In this document: piece after piece, positions 1-14,028 of the stretch | How positions within the stretch are numbered: the stretch's first letter is position 1 | Layout of the letters: each line of letters opens with the position of its first letter | DNA from: Sitta carolinensis | Taxonomy: Eukaryota > Chordata > Aves > Passeriformes > Sittidae | Direction: 5' to 3' | DNA length: 64,000 nt | NCBI GenBank assembly: GCA_032173965.1 | Contig: CM063290.1 | Location: 11,371,501-11,435,500, forward strand | Made by a program: the position numbers and the translations under genes | Notes under the pieces: model-generated | Seen by the model: the letters and a program-made list of their open reading frames with translations, nothing else | The model's database searches: none | What the model was told of the DNA's origin: nothing

Positions 1-2879
1 GTAGGGGAGGCACTTCCATACACAGAGTCTTGTCCTGCAACTCCTGTGTTGAGAACAATAAAGCCCAAGATATTTCAGAAGTACAAAGGGCTGTGCTCTT
101 TGTTGCAGTGCTTGAGAAATTGCTGAACACTGGGAGTTGAGCTCTCAGGATTTTCAGCTATGAGAAACCAAAGCAAAGGTGGATCCCTTCCTCTCCTCAT
201 GCCACCCTCACTGTACCTCAAGGCCCTCTGACTTCCCTGACACACTGAAGCATCCTTTCTGCCCTGTCAAGGTGACAGCATCATGACTCCTAACAAATTC
301 ACTTCCTATAAGACATTCAAAGGATATCCAGTTCATTCAAATGAACCAAATTTAAACGTATCTTAATTTATGACTCTGTTCTAATCACCAGAAGATGATG
401 AATATAATTAAAGATAATGAATGGTCCCATTAGTCTTTTGCTTGCTGTGATAATTCCTTCAGACACTTCCTTTGTCTGTGTGGTGTGAAATGATGCCTCA
501 GCAAGGGAAACTTCTGTTGCAGCAGATTCTTACCCTGGAGCTTAACAGTTTTATTTAATAGCTAGTTTGGGAGCAAAGAAGAGAGAAAGAGCAGACCTCT
601 ATGCTGAATTACATGCAAGTAATTGCTGAAGGTGGAGGTAGAAAGAGCTGATCATACCTATCCAATTTTGCATCCCCCTTATGGAAATCCTGGAGTTCCC
701 CCACCATATGCTGCTATTTGCACCTCATGCTTTCTCAGCTTTATATATCTTGCTGAAAAGATTGCTGGCAGCTTTATAATATCCACTATCCTTCCTTTAC
801 CTTCCAGGCATTCTAGGCTGGCTCAAGGTAATGCAAGCCATTTATTTGGCACAGGGGTTTTCCATGTCTCATCTAGTTAATGAATAAGCCTGACACTGTG
901 ATGCCTTGATGCTGCAGCAGCATTGAAGGCTCCCCTTGCCAGGGCTGCAGAGCTGAACCAGGACTGCTGAGACTCTTTCTGCTCAGTGGTTGCATTATGC
1001 ATGCAAAATGTGTGACCTGATCTGCACCCCTCACTGCCACGTGATGAAGGCAGAAGGCAAAATGCAAACCATGGTGTTTTGTTTGGTGGGGAATGGTGAT
1101 GTGGTAAAAGAAGGCATAAAGCTGAAATTTAATTTTTGGAAAATTTGTTCTGTGCTGAATTGAAAGTTGTTTCCCAGTGTGGTCTACAAGTTTCATGATT
1201 CTGCTCTGTTTGTCATGACCCACATAATTAATGAAAATCCAGAATGCTCTGGAAGGACTCCCTTGAAAGAAGAAGATGGCAGCAGAACCTCAGGAGTCTA
1301 CTCAGGCTTTGCATCCCTCTGCAGCAGTTTTCCTAATTCAGCAGGACAGCAATGAGGAGCTGTCACTTTTGCCTTGGAATACTTTTTGTGGCTGCGTTGG
1401 ACCTTTGGAGAGGTTTTCCACCCTCTGTTCCTTCCTCATAAAGATTTTCACTCAGGCCAGGCTTTAAATTTGTATGGACACTGACACTGTAAGGGCTGCC
1501 ACTGATGCCTTTGCCAGGATGCTCAGGAATTCAGGCTCGCCCTGCCTGACCAGCATGGCACAGACATGGGGAAGGCTGTTCCTCACTCCTGTCAGGTTTT
1601 TGAAACTCATTTACTGGGCTGCACACCTCTTCCAAAACAGTCATGAGAGAGACAGACACTGAGATCACATTTGCTCTGAGATCAGAGAATTTCTGTACCA
1701 AATAAGAACCACTCTTAGCCAAAGAGCAGGAGATGCTCTAATCTCTCTTTTGACACGATCCCTCCGGGCTGTGATCAGCAGATGCTTGAGTTAAACCTGT
1801 CAGCTGTGGCAATCTGATGCTTCAAATCTGTTTTGAGACCCAGCAGGAAAACCTAATATCTCTGGATGAGGGGTTATCAAACTTGTTCTCCTTGCTCAGA
1901 GATTATCAGATATGCTATGAAACCCAGAACTTCAGTCATATGACTCACAGCTTTTGATCACAATTTCTTGTTATCAGTGTACATGCAAGGATGTCTGCTT
2001 AATATTATAAAGATATGCAGGAGGTCTCTGTTCCTGAAGTCCCACTAAAATCCCACACTTAAGCCCTGTTAACGTCAAGAAAGCAGGGTTGAGCCTGAAG
2101 CAGTGGACATTAACTGACTTAACAACCTGGGTTAAATTCTCCAGAAAAAAAGCTAGAATTTCATGTACTGAGATTTTGTCCCTCATGCTCTTCAAAGGGG
2201 AATTTTGAATGCAAATATCCTTTAAAAAATTCAAATATTATACCCATCGCAGACTATTATTGTAGTGCACCACACATCCAAGTCTGGAGGCTGGTGGGAG
2301 CAATATATGCACTGCTGAGGGAAGCTACAGATGTGTGAGCTTGGGGAAGGATGGAAATGGGAGACATGAAGGGGGTAAAAACAGAAAAAAGCAACTTAAT
2401 AGTGATCAGGGTAACACCTGCTTTGAGCCACAAGGTTTCTTCAGCATGTCCTCTACAGATCTTGCTGAATATCTGCTTAAATTTTTGAAATGTAGGGATC
2501 TTGACTAACAATTGAGTTTTCAGAGGAACTAAACTCTTTCTGAAATTAGCTCTTGCTGAATAACTTCACTACAAAATGAAAGGAAGGTTTTTTCCCCAAG
2601 TGATAAAGTATTTGTTTTTTATTTTTAAAGAGGAAGGAGACAGTTCATGATGAAACATGGTTTTTAATTTTATTTTTTAAGTTGCCTAAATTAAGAATAA
2701 AAAAATAGTTTAAAAATCTCTAAAAAATTACCATCAAAATTCAATTTACAACAATCTGAAAATAAAAATATTAAATAAATAGAAGGGGGATGGAGTGGGT
2801 GCTGGTTTGCCCATGAGCATTTCTGCTGGCAGAACTGGAGTCACTTGCCACAGCTGCTGATGGCTCTGGGGAGCAGAGC
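1..2879. other. no gene recognised
   Basis: Unique, moderately AT-rich sequence. ORFs up to 116 codons overlap one another and carry no recognisable domain. A very AT-rich patch lies at about 2580-2790. No repeat family identified. Confidence 0.6.
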
Positions 2880-3690
2880 AGGGCTTGCGAGCAAATTTCT
2901 CTGAAACGCAAGAATGAGTGCTTCCTCGAGGAATAACTACCCAGGGAATTGTCAGGACCATTTGCTTCTTGTGCAGAGCTGTAGTCGCTCCGGGAGTATT
3001 TTGCATCCGCAGGAGGTGGCAGAAGCGGGGGCCCTGCCGGCAGCGCCGTGCCCCCTTTTCCAGGCTCGCCTGCCACACTCTTCAGCCACCCTGACAGTTG
3101 ATTAATGCCTCGGCTGTGGAGTGACAATTCTGCTTCACACCTTCATCCATCATCCCTGCACCATTTCCTGGGGGCCTCAGGACCCTGACAAATTGTCATA
3201 TAACCTAGCGGGGACTTGCTGTTCCTCCAATTGTCTGTTTGAATAAGTGTCCTGTTTTTTTCAGAAGTTGCAAGAGGGAGAAAAAGAAAGGGCTGGGAAA
3301 TGGCTTAAATGCCTACCACAGGGAAAGGAGATTGGTGTGATGCAGGAAGGTGGCTAATTCACCTTTTAAAATTTTTATCCCATCCATGTTCCCAGTAAAA
3401 GTTGCAAAGTCCTGTCCCTGGCTCCCCATGGATGGGGATGGTTTGAAGTGATCCTTTGCAGGAGAACTATGGCAGGACTGGGAGACAGGTGAGAAACGGA
3501 TCCTGGTGTGGAACCCAGCCCTTCCTTCAGATCTGTAGGGGTACCAAAACCGTTTATGTTTCCGTGCCTCAGTTTCCCGGAGTGGATGGATGGCAGCGTG
3601 CGGAGCAATGTCTCCACTGCGAGAGAAGTGACCCGGGAGTCCCAGCGAGGCGGGGGAGCTTGGTCTGGCTGTGAGCCCCTCGGGCCCTGC
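2880..3690. promoter_or_regulatory. CpG-enriched, GC-richer patch
   Basis: Two clusters of CpG (about 12 in 2886-3112 and about 13 in 3495-3685) stand out from AT-rich neighbours, especially the very AT-rich 2580-2790. ORFs of up to 129 codons here have no recognisable similarity and overlap each other on both strands. A regulatory role is inference. Confidence 0.35.
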
Positions 3691-6600
3691 CTCATTTGCC
3701 TGTCTCTGTAGAAGGACAAGCTGCTGTCGAGGTCTGGCATTTGTTTTTTACACTTGAAATACAAAAGGAGCTCCCCCGATACCCTTCACAATGTCACATT
3801 GCGATCGCACATGGAACCGCTGCTCCTGCCTACGGAGAAAGCGAGATGAAATCAAGTTGAGAGGCATTCATCTTTTTGCCTGTAGGGCAGGGCAGTGTGG
3901 CTGCTTGTTCCTTTGCTCTGAAGCAGGGAGGACCAGGAGGAGGGAACAGGATGGCACTAGCCAGAGGCCCCTGTCTGCTGCCTGCAGGGGACAGCTTCCC
4001 CGGGGACAAAGGTGACTTCTTTCCTCTGTGTCTTGCACAGCCACGCTCCCCTCTGTCGCAGGATCAGTGCTGCTGAGCTTACACCATCCTCTGGCATCTG
4101 TCTGGGAATCCTTTGAGGGAGACAAACCCTAGAAGAGGATGGACAGAGCAAACAGAAAAGATAAACTCTGCGTGACTCTATTTGAGCACTAATTTGGAGC
4201 AGCTTTGCCAAACTTTAGCTGCTCCTCTGCACTGCCTTACTGCTGCATCTCTGGGCCATGCAGCTCTGCCAGGACCAGTCTGAGCCAAATCAAATCCTTT
4301 TTTAAAATTTTTTCCCTAATGGCACAGACTGCTGCTTCTGACTGCAAATCCAAGCTGGGTATTTTCTCTAAGCTGAGGAACTGCCTCTCCAATCACCCTG
4401 GTGGGGATGGATGTAGTTGTTTCTTCCTCATCAGTCTGCAGTTGCCTGCAAAGAGCCTTGGGGGTGGCAATGCTAGCACTACCTCCAGTCACTCCACACC
4501 TTCCTCTAGTCACTCCTGAGTCATCTTTTTTAATGTGGGCAGCACATCCAAAAACGACCATGGGGTGGGAAAGTTTCCTTACTGGGACATCAGATGGAGC
4601 AAATCCCATCTTCCCAATACACAGGTTTGCTTTGGGATACATCCAGCATGGTCCTCACACTTTATTAGTGAAAGTGTCAACAACCCTGCAGGTAACAGCT
4701 GGAGAAGAAAACAGCAATTTGATTCTTTCACAAAAAAAACTTTTGACCTTTTCTCAGCCAGTTTCCTACATTCTCTTTTTGCTTTAATAACAAGGGTGAC
4801 ATTTTGAGGCCTTTGGAACTCCTCCAGTCTCTGTCTACACTTTCATACTTCAACTATTTTCTGAAATAAATGAAAGCTCTAGAGCCAGCTGCATGTCTGA
4901 GGGGGTGTCAGCTGCACACCAGAGCAGAGCTGGGAGATTTGCAGTCTGTTGGAACAGGTACCAACAACCTTCATTTAAAAACAAATCTGGGAATGTAAGT
5001 GTGCTTGTTGGGTTATGGAGATTTCTTGTCTTTATTTTAAGAAAACATAGGAATGTCATTCTCTCTGATGCATGGGTGTATTATAATGGAATTCTCTAGA
5101 GGACATTCTCTGCCTGTTCACTCCTGGAATCATTGGGGAAATAAGCAAATATCTGTTGGTGTGGGAAGTGAAAGCTTCAAGAAAGCCCCCTCCCTCTTCA
5201 GAGAAGGTCACTCATGCCCTGTGCTCCTTTGGCCAGGTCTAGGACTGACAAACGTTGCTGGGTTTGTTGTTGCTGTCGTTTCTGTTTGTGATTTGAATTC
5301 AAAGGTCATATTTGATTTAGATAACTCATGGTCACTTAGTAATTAGTAATCAAAACTAATAAGCAAGTAAATAATTCAATAATTTAGAAAAAATTCTTTG
5401 CCAATAAGTCACTTTGCATTTGTCCAGCCAGGGATGATATTGCAAATCCAAACAAAACAAGTCAGAACACATGTGCAAGCACACTGAGTGGGACTCACAT
5501 GGGAGCAGACACCATCTGGAATCACAGTTGTTCTCGCAGCCAGAAGAGACAGAAAGAAACAGGAGAGGTGCACAACTGATCCATGGGAAGTTTCTTGGGC
5601 AGTATGGAGGTGGCTTCTGAGCTTTTCCATCCTGTGACCCACCACTGCCCTTTGCTCTCTCTGCTGCACGAGTGTTGTTCCAGCTCACGGTACTGGTCCC
5701 TGTGTGCAGGTGCCAGGCGTGCAGGTGCTGGCAAGGGGAGAGTGCTCCTTGTGCCAGAGCTACACACCCAGGCACAGGTCTTTCTTGTATGGATTACCAG
5801 CAGGGTGGATGTTTCAGCCTTGAACTCACACAGGGACACCTCTAGTGCTTGGCTTCTGGGAGTGATTCCACGTGCTGGCAGCAAAGGCAGGCAGGCAGCC
5901 GCAGGGCAGAGTGCCACGGGTGGGTCTGTGGCTGGACTCTGGGCTGGCAGGAAGCATCTGGTGAGCTGGCAATGGGAGCCTGCCCTGAGTCTGAGGGCAC
6001 TTTCATATCCGGCCACCACATGGCACAAAAGGCAGTCGTGCAGCTTCAGTGGTTGTTGAACACAACATCCATTGACAAAGGCATTTCATGTGCACAAAAG
6101 GACAGTGAGTCTGTGTTTGTTGTCTTTGTAGCTGTTCCAAAGACTCCTAATCTCAGAGCCTCCTGGTTTATTTCTGAGTCTATCTCTTTGGGTCTGTTAC
6201 CATCCCCGACTAGCTCCTGTCTGAGCTGCAGCCTGTATCGTTTTGGCTTCCATGTGCCCTGTTTGCAACCACCGCTGCTGAAAGAAAATGAGGTGGGAGC
6301 ATTGTTACACAAAGAGCCTTGGTGGAAAAATACTGTACTTAAATAAGTTGAGAGCATTTTCACCACTTAGAAAATGCTTGGAGGAGTGACAGCATATGCT
6401 GTTCTGTCATTAAAACAAAAGCTGTATTTCAAAAGCTCTTTTCCCCCAAAGATATTATGCAGATATTGCTAGTCTAACATGAATGCAGAGTGGAAGAGGA
6501 GCTGAACAGAGTAGCTGCCACCAAGAGAGCTGGGGGCAGGTGACAGGAATACAGATTTCAGTGGGATGCATTCAAGGAGGAAGATGGCAATGTAATTTGC

Positions 6601-9272
6601 CAAAAGCCTCCTGGAGACAGTTAATAAGCACATGGAAAACTCCCCTCACTGCAGAAGTAAATCATCACAGAGCAAAAGGAGGGGTACCGAAATCCTTTTT
6701 GGCAGGGGGATACTGGAGAGTGCTTTGATGTGGCTATTCTTTGCCAGAAACCTCCCACCTTCTTACTGGATTTGGATTTTGCTGGCTCACTGGAGCAGGT
6801 TGCTGCCTCCTGTGTATCTCCTGCTCTCAAGGGAAAAGAGGAGGGAGCATATGGGCAGAGCAATCCCAGAGGCAGATCCTGAGGCAGAGCCAAGCATAAG
6901 CTCTGAGCAGAACAGCTTGAACAGAAATTCAGGCTGGAGGACAGAGGAGAGTTTGAACATTGTGACTGTGCTGACACAATTCATGCAGTGTGGAAAACAC
7001 TTTTCCCCAGCAAGCTTTACGACATGAAATATTTCTTAAAACAGAACTTTGAAAACCCAGTGCAGCTTAGTCCACTACAGTCCTGTAAGCTGGACAGTTC
7101 CAGTTCAGACTATACATCTACCAAGAGGAAACTTCTTCATCTTTATCTGGATTTGGATGGAGCACATGATCAGCGTCAGAATCCCCACCAACCAGACTCA
7201 GTGGAATACATTGTATGAGTTATATCTTGCCATATTCAGGTTTTCTCTGACATAATTCTGTTTTAGTTCCAACAAGGTAAGAAAGGCTTTGAAGTTGACC
7301 TTACCTTGGTTCTCATGAAAGACATAGTGAATAGAATGTGGAATCATTACATATTTAACAAGCAGCTGATAGCATCATTTTACGATTCCAGGTTTCAGAT
7401 GATTCCAAATTCTTGTGACATGGGAAGGGACAGCCAGCTGTGGCTGCCATGGTTCAGTGTCCTGGGGCTCCCCAGGGCACATCCCTGTCCAGTCACTCTC
7501 TGCTTTCTGTAATTTTTCATGCATGATTTATATGGTGCAGGGGCCTTTGCAAACATTGGTCCTGAACTTCAGCTGAAAAAAAGAAATCAGAGTTTTGTGT
7601 TTTGTACTGGTGTTAAAAACAGGCAGTGCTGTGCTAAATTTCTGGGAACTGGGACTTTTCTAATAATCATCCATGCTTTGCTGAAAGTCATGAAAATTCT
7701 TGTTGGGATGTTCATTTCTTAGAAGATTTGCAGAGCCACACCTAGCTGAGGACTCTTGCCTGGCTTAAAAAATTTAAAATAAGTAATTATTTTCTGAGGA
7801 CAGTGATGGTAGACCTGTGTTAATTCAGGTCTAAGGGACCACTGCATCCTTGGGCAGCCAGAGCTGACCTGCAACAAATTCTTCCCTCAGGATGACAGTG
7901 TAGGTCACCTCCCTTTTTGCCTCTATGTTTTTTCTTGCCTTCCCTGTAGGTGAGATTTTCAACTTAGCACTGACAGTGTGCATGTGCATTTGGATGATTA
8001 ATAAGCACCACAAAGCTTGTCTGTTCTGGACTAATTTGTATGGCTGGAAAAAACCTGCACTGGATTAAACAGAGCATCTGTAGGGATGCCAAGTGTGGAA
8101 AGAAGCCCTGATGGCACAGGCCAAGGGGCTCATATCCCACAAGAGCAAAGATGTCCCCAGCTACTCCAAACAAAAGCTTTGGCAGAGCTGAGATTGCAAA
8201 AACTGCTGTAAAGGAGGCAAGGAAGGGGAAATATGAGTTTAAGGAAAGCTTAAAAAAATATTGTTCCCCATTGTACCATTGTTGAATACAAAGGAAAAAG
8301 GTATTTTTGTTTTGCATGCTTGTTGCTGAATGTGGCTTTTCAATTTCTCCTGTCTTCCAGATGTTTTGATCAGTAATGGTGCATGTAAGTAATTAAAAAA
8401 AAAAAAAAAAAAAAAAAGAAGAAGAAAAAAAAGCTAAAACTTTAAGTCCATCCTGTTTGTTCTCATTTTGTTTTGCATGTCCAAACAGATCTGAATGTTA
8501 AATTAGACAGGAAAGCTGGAAGGTTCTCTGTGATATTTGAAGAAACACTTTCATAGCTGCAATTTAGAATATTCCCAACCTATTTCATGCATGCACACAC
8601 ATCCCCCCAACATTCCTGCTATGCAGTAAATGAGGGTAACATTAGAGACCTACAGAACATTCCCAGGTTTTGCCAGGTAAAAAACCATTGAAGAGTCTTT
8701 TAAATTTAAAATCAAAGATGTATTTTTCCTCTTCCAGAAGATGTCTCATTAATTCCTGTTTTCTGTATCTGAAGTAAAATGAACACAAGAAAGGCCTGTG
8801 CAAGTCCAAGTAAACCAAGGGTCTGGCTCCCACTGACTTGTCAGCTGTGTTTGTGTCATCCTTCTCTCAGAGGAATCAGGAGCTCAGATCTTTTGGAATG
8901 TGCAGAAACCATCTCCTTCCTCTTTCCTCAGGGAATTCCTTTTCACACCATGTCTGCATCCCTGCAGCTTTCCTAACTCAGAAGTTTCTCTCTTTGCAGC
9001 TGATTCCTCTCTTGAACCCCTCTCCTCATGCCTCCCCTCTAAACTTTTAAGTGTGTTTGCATCTTGAAGCCGCTGTTGTTTTTAAAGTTAATCATAAAGG
9101 GGTGGAGAAGGGGGGAAGAAAGTGAAAAACGTGTTAAATGAAGAAGAAAATCAATTTTGCATTTGCCACATCTCAGCAGACACTTACCCAACCCTGCCCC
9201 TCCCCTGCCTGTCAGTGCCAGGCACTGTGGCTTAATCCCTTCTGCATCTTTTTCAAGCTGGTTGCATCAGGA
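3691..9272. other. no gene recognised
   Basis: Apart from the A-rich tract at 8395-8433, unique sequence without identified repeats. The longest ORFs (up to 168 codons around 5520-6350) lie on both strands of the same interval, have no paired splice signals that I trust and no known similarity. Confidence 0.55.
8395..8433 (+). repeat. poly(A) / A-rich homopurine tract
   Basis: Twenty-three A residues (8395-8417) then GAAGAAGAAAAAAAAG. No retrotransposed gene or target-site duplication was recognised upstream. Confidence 0.95.
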
Positions 9273-9545
9273 ACGCGTCGCTTTTCGATGCTCTTGACCT
9301 TTGAGTGAGGACCGGTGTCCTTGAGGCGTAAGGCAATTTAAAAACTCTCCTCTCTGCACTTCACAGAAACTCTGCCGGGTTTGTGTCCGCTCGCACGGCA
9401 GCCCCTGACGAGCAGCATCCACTCTCAGCACGGGGGTCGCTGCCGCGGGGAGCCGGGCAGCGAGCAGGGGCAGCACCCCTGCCTCTCCCACCCTGCTGCG
9501 GCCAGGCCCGGCTGCTCCAGCTCGGGCAGGGGAAAGGGCACCGGC
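9273..9545. promoter_or_regulatory. Discrete CpG-island-like block
   Basis: Contains about 21 CpG dinucleotides in 273 bp (counted by eye), while flanking kilobases have very few. GC content rises sharply between about 9370 and 9545. No coding exon was recognised in or beside it. It could be an orphan CpG island, a promoter of an unannotated non-coding RNA, or an unmethylated distal enhancer. Confidence 0.6.
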
Positions 9546-12500
9546 TGAGGCTGCTCTGGCTGTTCCCAGATGCCAGGAAAGAGGGTCTGATAAAGGAGAG
9601 CAGGGGTCTCTGTTCTGAATCCCAGCACCCACGCAGGGTTTCTTCTCTGTGTTCTTGCTCTTAGCCTTTCATCTTTATTCTCACTAAAATCACTCCTTCT
9701 CCCTGCTCTCCAGGCTCCTCTAAGGAAATGCTTAGTGCTGGAGGAGGTGTGTGATGTTGGGAGTTGCAAATGCTTTCAGGTTAGATCAGAGCTGTCAAAG
9801 AGCTTTTATTCTGCAGGGATAAGGCACTTGCCTTCTGTCAAATCCAAATCAGGTACCTGGCCAGGTCTGTGCAGTTCTGCCTGTGGACTCGGGTTTCCTT
9901 CCATGGAGCCCTACATCTCACATACGAAATATTTTCCAGATAGGAGAATATATTGAGGTGGAAAGTAGCCGTGTTCCACGTTTCAGGTGTGCTTTTTCTG
10001 TCTCAGCAGGCTGTGCAGCATGCGGCTCCCAAGGAATGGGCCAAGCAGTGCAGCCAAAGAGCCAAAACCATCTAAACACACATCCAAACTTTTGGAAGTG
10101 TCTGCCCGCTAGAACAGAAATATAAGAAAACTTACATTCTGGAAGGAAAAAAAATACTTAAAGTATGTAGTTTTTAAAAAGATTTTTGCTTCACTTAAAG
10201 GTTTAAAATATTCTTCAAAAAAATAGGAGGCTTCTTCTTAATAAATATTACTAATACTGTCAAAATGCCCTAGAAAATATCCCTGTCTATCTTGTTCTAA
10301 GAACTGTGCTATAATGTGAGAGTTAGAATTAAATAAATAACAGTAGTATTGATTCCTCCTCCAGCTCTGGCATGAATTAGGTATTCAGCCTAGATGGCTG
10401 CAGTAGACATACAGCCATGAATGTCTTTGTTTCTAATATTAGTTAGCTTGTTTAATTTGACTTGTTCGCATTATCAACAGCTATTCATGTGTGTTACATG
10501 GCTTGAAATTACCCTGCAAGCCTCAGTTTTCATCAAAGAGCTCAAAAGACAGCAGCACAAAGGATCTCTCTCTGGTTTTTATTCTTCTGCCAAACCTCGA
10601 TTCCAAAGTAGCAGGGTACTTAAGCAATTCCTGCTGGAGTTTCTGTTTGTAGCTGGGTTGTTTGGCTGGTGCACAGCTGTAAATGAGGCTATGAGAAATA
10701 CTTCATCAAGATGGCTTGGTTCAAAGCCATCTTCTCAATAGAAGATGATTGTTACACTTGGGCCCACTGCCTAGAGGAGACAATCTTACATAAGCAAATA
10801 AATATTGTATCTGCTTTTCATCAGGGCAGAATGGACTTGGATGCAAAACTTTGTAGACCATGAGTATAATTTTATGTTAGGAATGTCTTGGGACATTTGA
10901 AAGCTTTGTCTTAATGTCCTGCAAAATTGTAAGAGTTTTTAAGAAATTTTAAGAAATCCAGGCTGAAATTCTAATCTAGGATTATCCTTCTAACATAAGG
11001 ATAATTAATCTGTGGAATTCGACACCAAGACAGGCTCAGGAGTGTCAGACAGAGTCAGGTTTGACTACGGGAAGATGCTATAAGAGACTGATAGCAAAGA
11101 GAGGGCATCTGAAAATCAAGAGAGATTTCAGAGGGCATCATCTCTAGGTTTCCAGCCTCTCCAACAGCCTCTGACACAGCTCTGAGATGGGCAGAGCCAC
11201 AGGTGAGGGAGAGATCACATTCTCTGAGGCACCTCTGACATGTTAACATCTTAGAACTTCTCTAACATTTTATCCCAACCAAGAATACCATTGTTATTAA
11301 AGAAATCCAAGGTCAGACTGGATGGTAAAAATGATTGTTTTTATCATTGATTTCGAAGAAAGGATCAACCACTTTTGCAACATGGTCTGACCTGCAAAAC
11401 AAAGGCAGAAGAAACCTTATAGCTATTTATACCTTCCTCAAATTTATAACTTTAAAACAAAACTAAGCTGTGTTTGAACTAGATTGGCTTTCTTTATAAA
11501 GCTGTGCAGCTCCCACTTGCAGTTCCCAGGTGTTCTGTTCCCATGGTTATTTACCTGAACTCTTGAACATCTGCATCTCATTTCAGTATGATTTTTCTCT
11601 CTTCAGTGACAGCAACAGTGATCTTGTCATTTCTTTGACTTCCGATCATGCAGCTAGGTGTCTCACCACAAATCTAGCTCACCTGCGTATTCAGCAGAAT
11701 GAAAGAGCCCATGGTCACACATTCCCCTTGATAATATTTGCTGTTAGGTGGCAATTTTATGAGAGACTCCTTAGTAAGGCGCCTGTGCAGAGTAAATTGG
11801 GGGATATGAAGTGTTGGCTTGTTTTGCAGGATGCTGGCACTGCAGTTTTAATGTCATTGGTGCTCACTGTAGCTGTTATTCCCCCTGCCCCAAGTTACTA
11901 CTGCCCTTACTCTCTGCCTTCAGATCAAGGAGCGAATTCCTTGGTGATGTTCAGCCAAATAAACCCACGTGGTTTAAGGAGAGCATTTTTATTTACTTCC
12001 CTTTTAAAGCAGATAGATGGGGATTATCCTCCCAGCATCTAAACTATCTCCTCTGACAGCTCCTTACATCAAAACCTCCTCAGTGATAATCTGGGAAGAA
12101 GTCATCCTTGGCAGATTTGCCTGTGAGGGTGAGAGAGGCAGTGATGGCTGCTGGGTGCTGGCTGGGATCAGGGGCTGCCTGTACCTATGCCCTGCCTTCC
12201 CAGGCTCTCTGCTACACCAGCTCCTGCTGCAGACTGGCTGCCCCATCGTGCCCACCGGTTTCTGGTTCCACTGGGCTGTAATGAACAGTTATTATGAGGA
12301 TAACTACGGGCAATTACTCCATGGGTGTTGCTGCAGTGGAAACTTTAGGAGGAAACTTGCAAAAAAGGCCTTCTGGGGCTCTTCAGTCCTAGCTTTAAGG
12401 AGTACTTTAATTTATTCAAAGACAAGAAATAACTACTTCAGCTGTTGTTTCCCATTCAAAGGTCAGGCTTCAAATACCAAATCCACGGTACAGATTTCTC

Positions 12501-12814
12501 ACTAACAAGCTGCAAGGCTGTCATTATTCTGATAAATAAATAAACCAGTAATTTGTACAGTGTCCAAGAAGATGGTATTATATACACAGACACCTTCTGA
12601 ACTTGAAAAGGGTATGCTTTGCCTTTCAAATTCTTTCTGATTTACTCAGTTGCCCATACATGTAATAAATAATCCCATAAATAGAGTGATTCTAAAGGAA
12701 CAAGTTTCATAACTGTTTTGAGTAACATCTGTAATCATGAAGAGAAACCCTCACTGTGTAGGATCAGCAGAGGCACTACAAAAAGAACTATATAAATTGC
12801 TCTGAAAAAACTAA

Positions 12815-13090
12815 TTGCGGCCTGATGAAGTTTGCATCTTTCTGATGTTTCTATGATGTGATGACAAGCCACCTACTCAATTTACATCAGCTCACTTCGA
12901 GAAAGCAATTGACTGTTAGAGAAGGATCATTATTTAAATGAGTTCTTTTTAAAAGATTAAGTCAAGACAGGAAATTGCCAGAAAGTGTGAGTGAAAAGCA
13001 GCGAAGTTCAGGTAATCTACATCACCAGATAGATGCTGATCTGCATCTCTTAAAGACTTATCTCCCCATGGTATGAGCTATGAGCTGTGA
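12815..13090. promoter_or_regulatory. candidate conserved non-coding element
   Basis: AT-rich unique sequence with densely packed motif-like words (AATTGCGGCCTGATGAAGTT, CAATTGACTG, ATTATTTAAATGAG, ATCACCAGATAGATGCTGAT) and no simple repeat. This looks like vertebrate developmental enhancer sequence. Conservation was not tested. Confidence 0.3.
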
Positions 13091-13940
13091 TGGACCAGAA
13101 CTGCTCTGGAGCAGATGCAACAACATCAGCTGAGCAGAGGAATGACCTTCTGCTTTGAGAAGTGTTTTTATAAAACTATCCTATTCACTGGTTGTGTCCT
13201 ATTATGTCCCATTTGGGAACTGTTCATATATGTGATTATCCATTCTATTATGGTATTCAGCTCTATTTGAAGTATAGTCCTAAATTAAAGCAAAAGTTTA
13301 AAGCAATGCTCTGGATTAAACTATTGAACCTTCTAAGAAAATTGGATTAAACTATTTCTTCTGTGAGTCATAAACTGGCTTTTCATTCTTGTTGTTCTGG
13401 AAAGATATAAGCTCCAGATATTCACACACTTACAAATACTGAAATACCTTTTTTTTGAAAAAAAAAGTAATGATTTACTTAGGTGATATTAAAAAATACT
13501 CAGACAACTTTTGTTGTTCTTCTAAGCACTACCATGTAAGTCTCTTTAAGTGTAACCTGAGTCACATCAAATGAGAATAATTTAGAGATGGCAACAGAAG
13601 CAGACTCTTGTCAAAGGGGAATGGTCTCCTGCTGCTGCATGAATACAGATTATTTACAGAAATAAAAATCAAAGGGAAGTGAAGGAGAAACATAAGGCAG
13701 AAGTATTGAAAAGGATCATTGCTCTTGTGCCATTGTTACTTCGTGCTTGCAAGGGGGGCATGCAGGAGGAACCCGAGGTGCTCTGGTGTCTGTGGCATTT
13801 GTGAGCATGAAGGGACTGTGCATGTCCAGCAAACTGGTTGTGTTCCGGGAGGAATGTTTTCAGGAATTGATGTAGGAGAGCAGACAGGGGTCTCCTCCTG
13901 TGTGGTAATGTGGTGCCAGAGTGGAATGTCACCAACCTCG

Positions 13941-14028
13941 TTATTAATATTATTTATTATTAATATATTATTATATTTATTGTTAGTATATTTATTATTA
14001 TTATATTTATTATTATTATATTAATTTA
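13941..14028 (+). repeat. (TTA)n-rich AT microsatellite
   Basis: About 88 bp composed only of T and A plus a single G (TTATTAATATTATTTATT and similar), an interrupted TTA/TATTT array. The short hydrophobic ORF that overlaps it (leucine/tyrosine run) is an artefact of the repeat. Confidence 0.92.

Noticed and set aside
3540..3600. Possible MIR fragment (GTGCCTCAGTTTCCCGGAGT)
   Set aside because: The CCTCAGTTTCC word alone is too short, and flanking MIR landmarks are absent.
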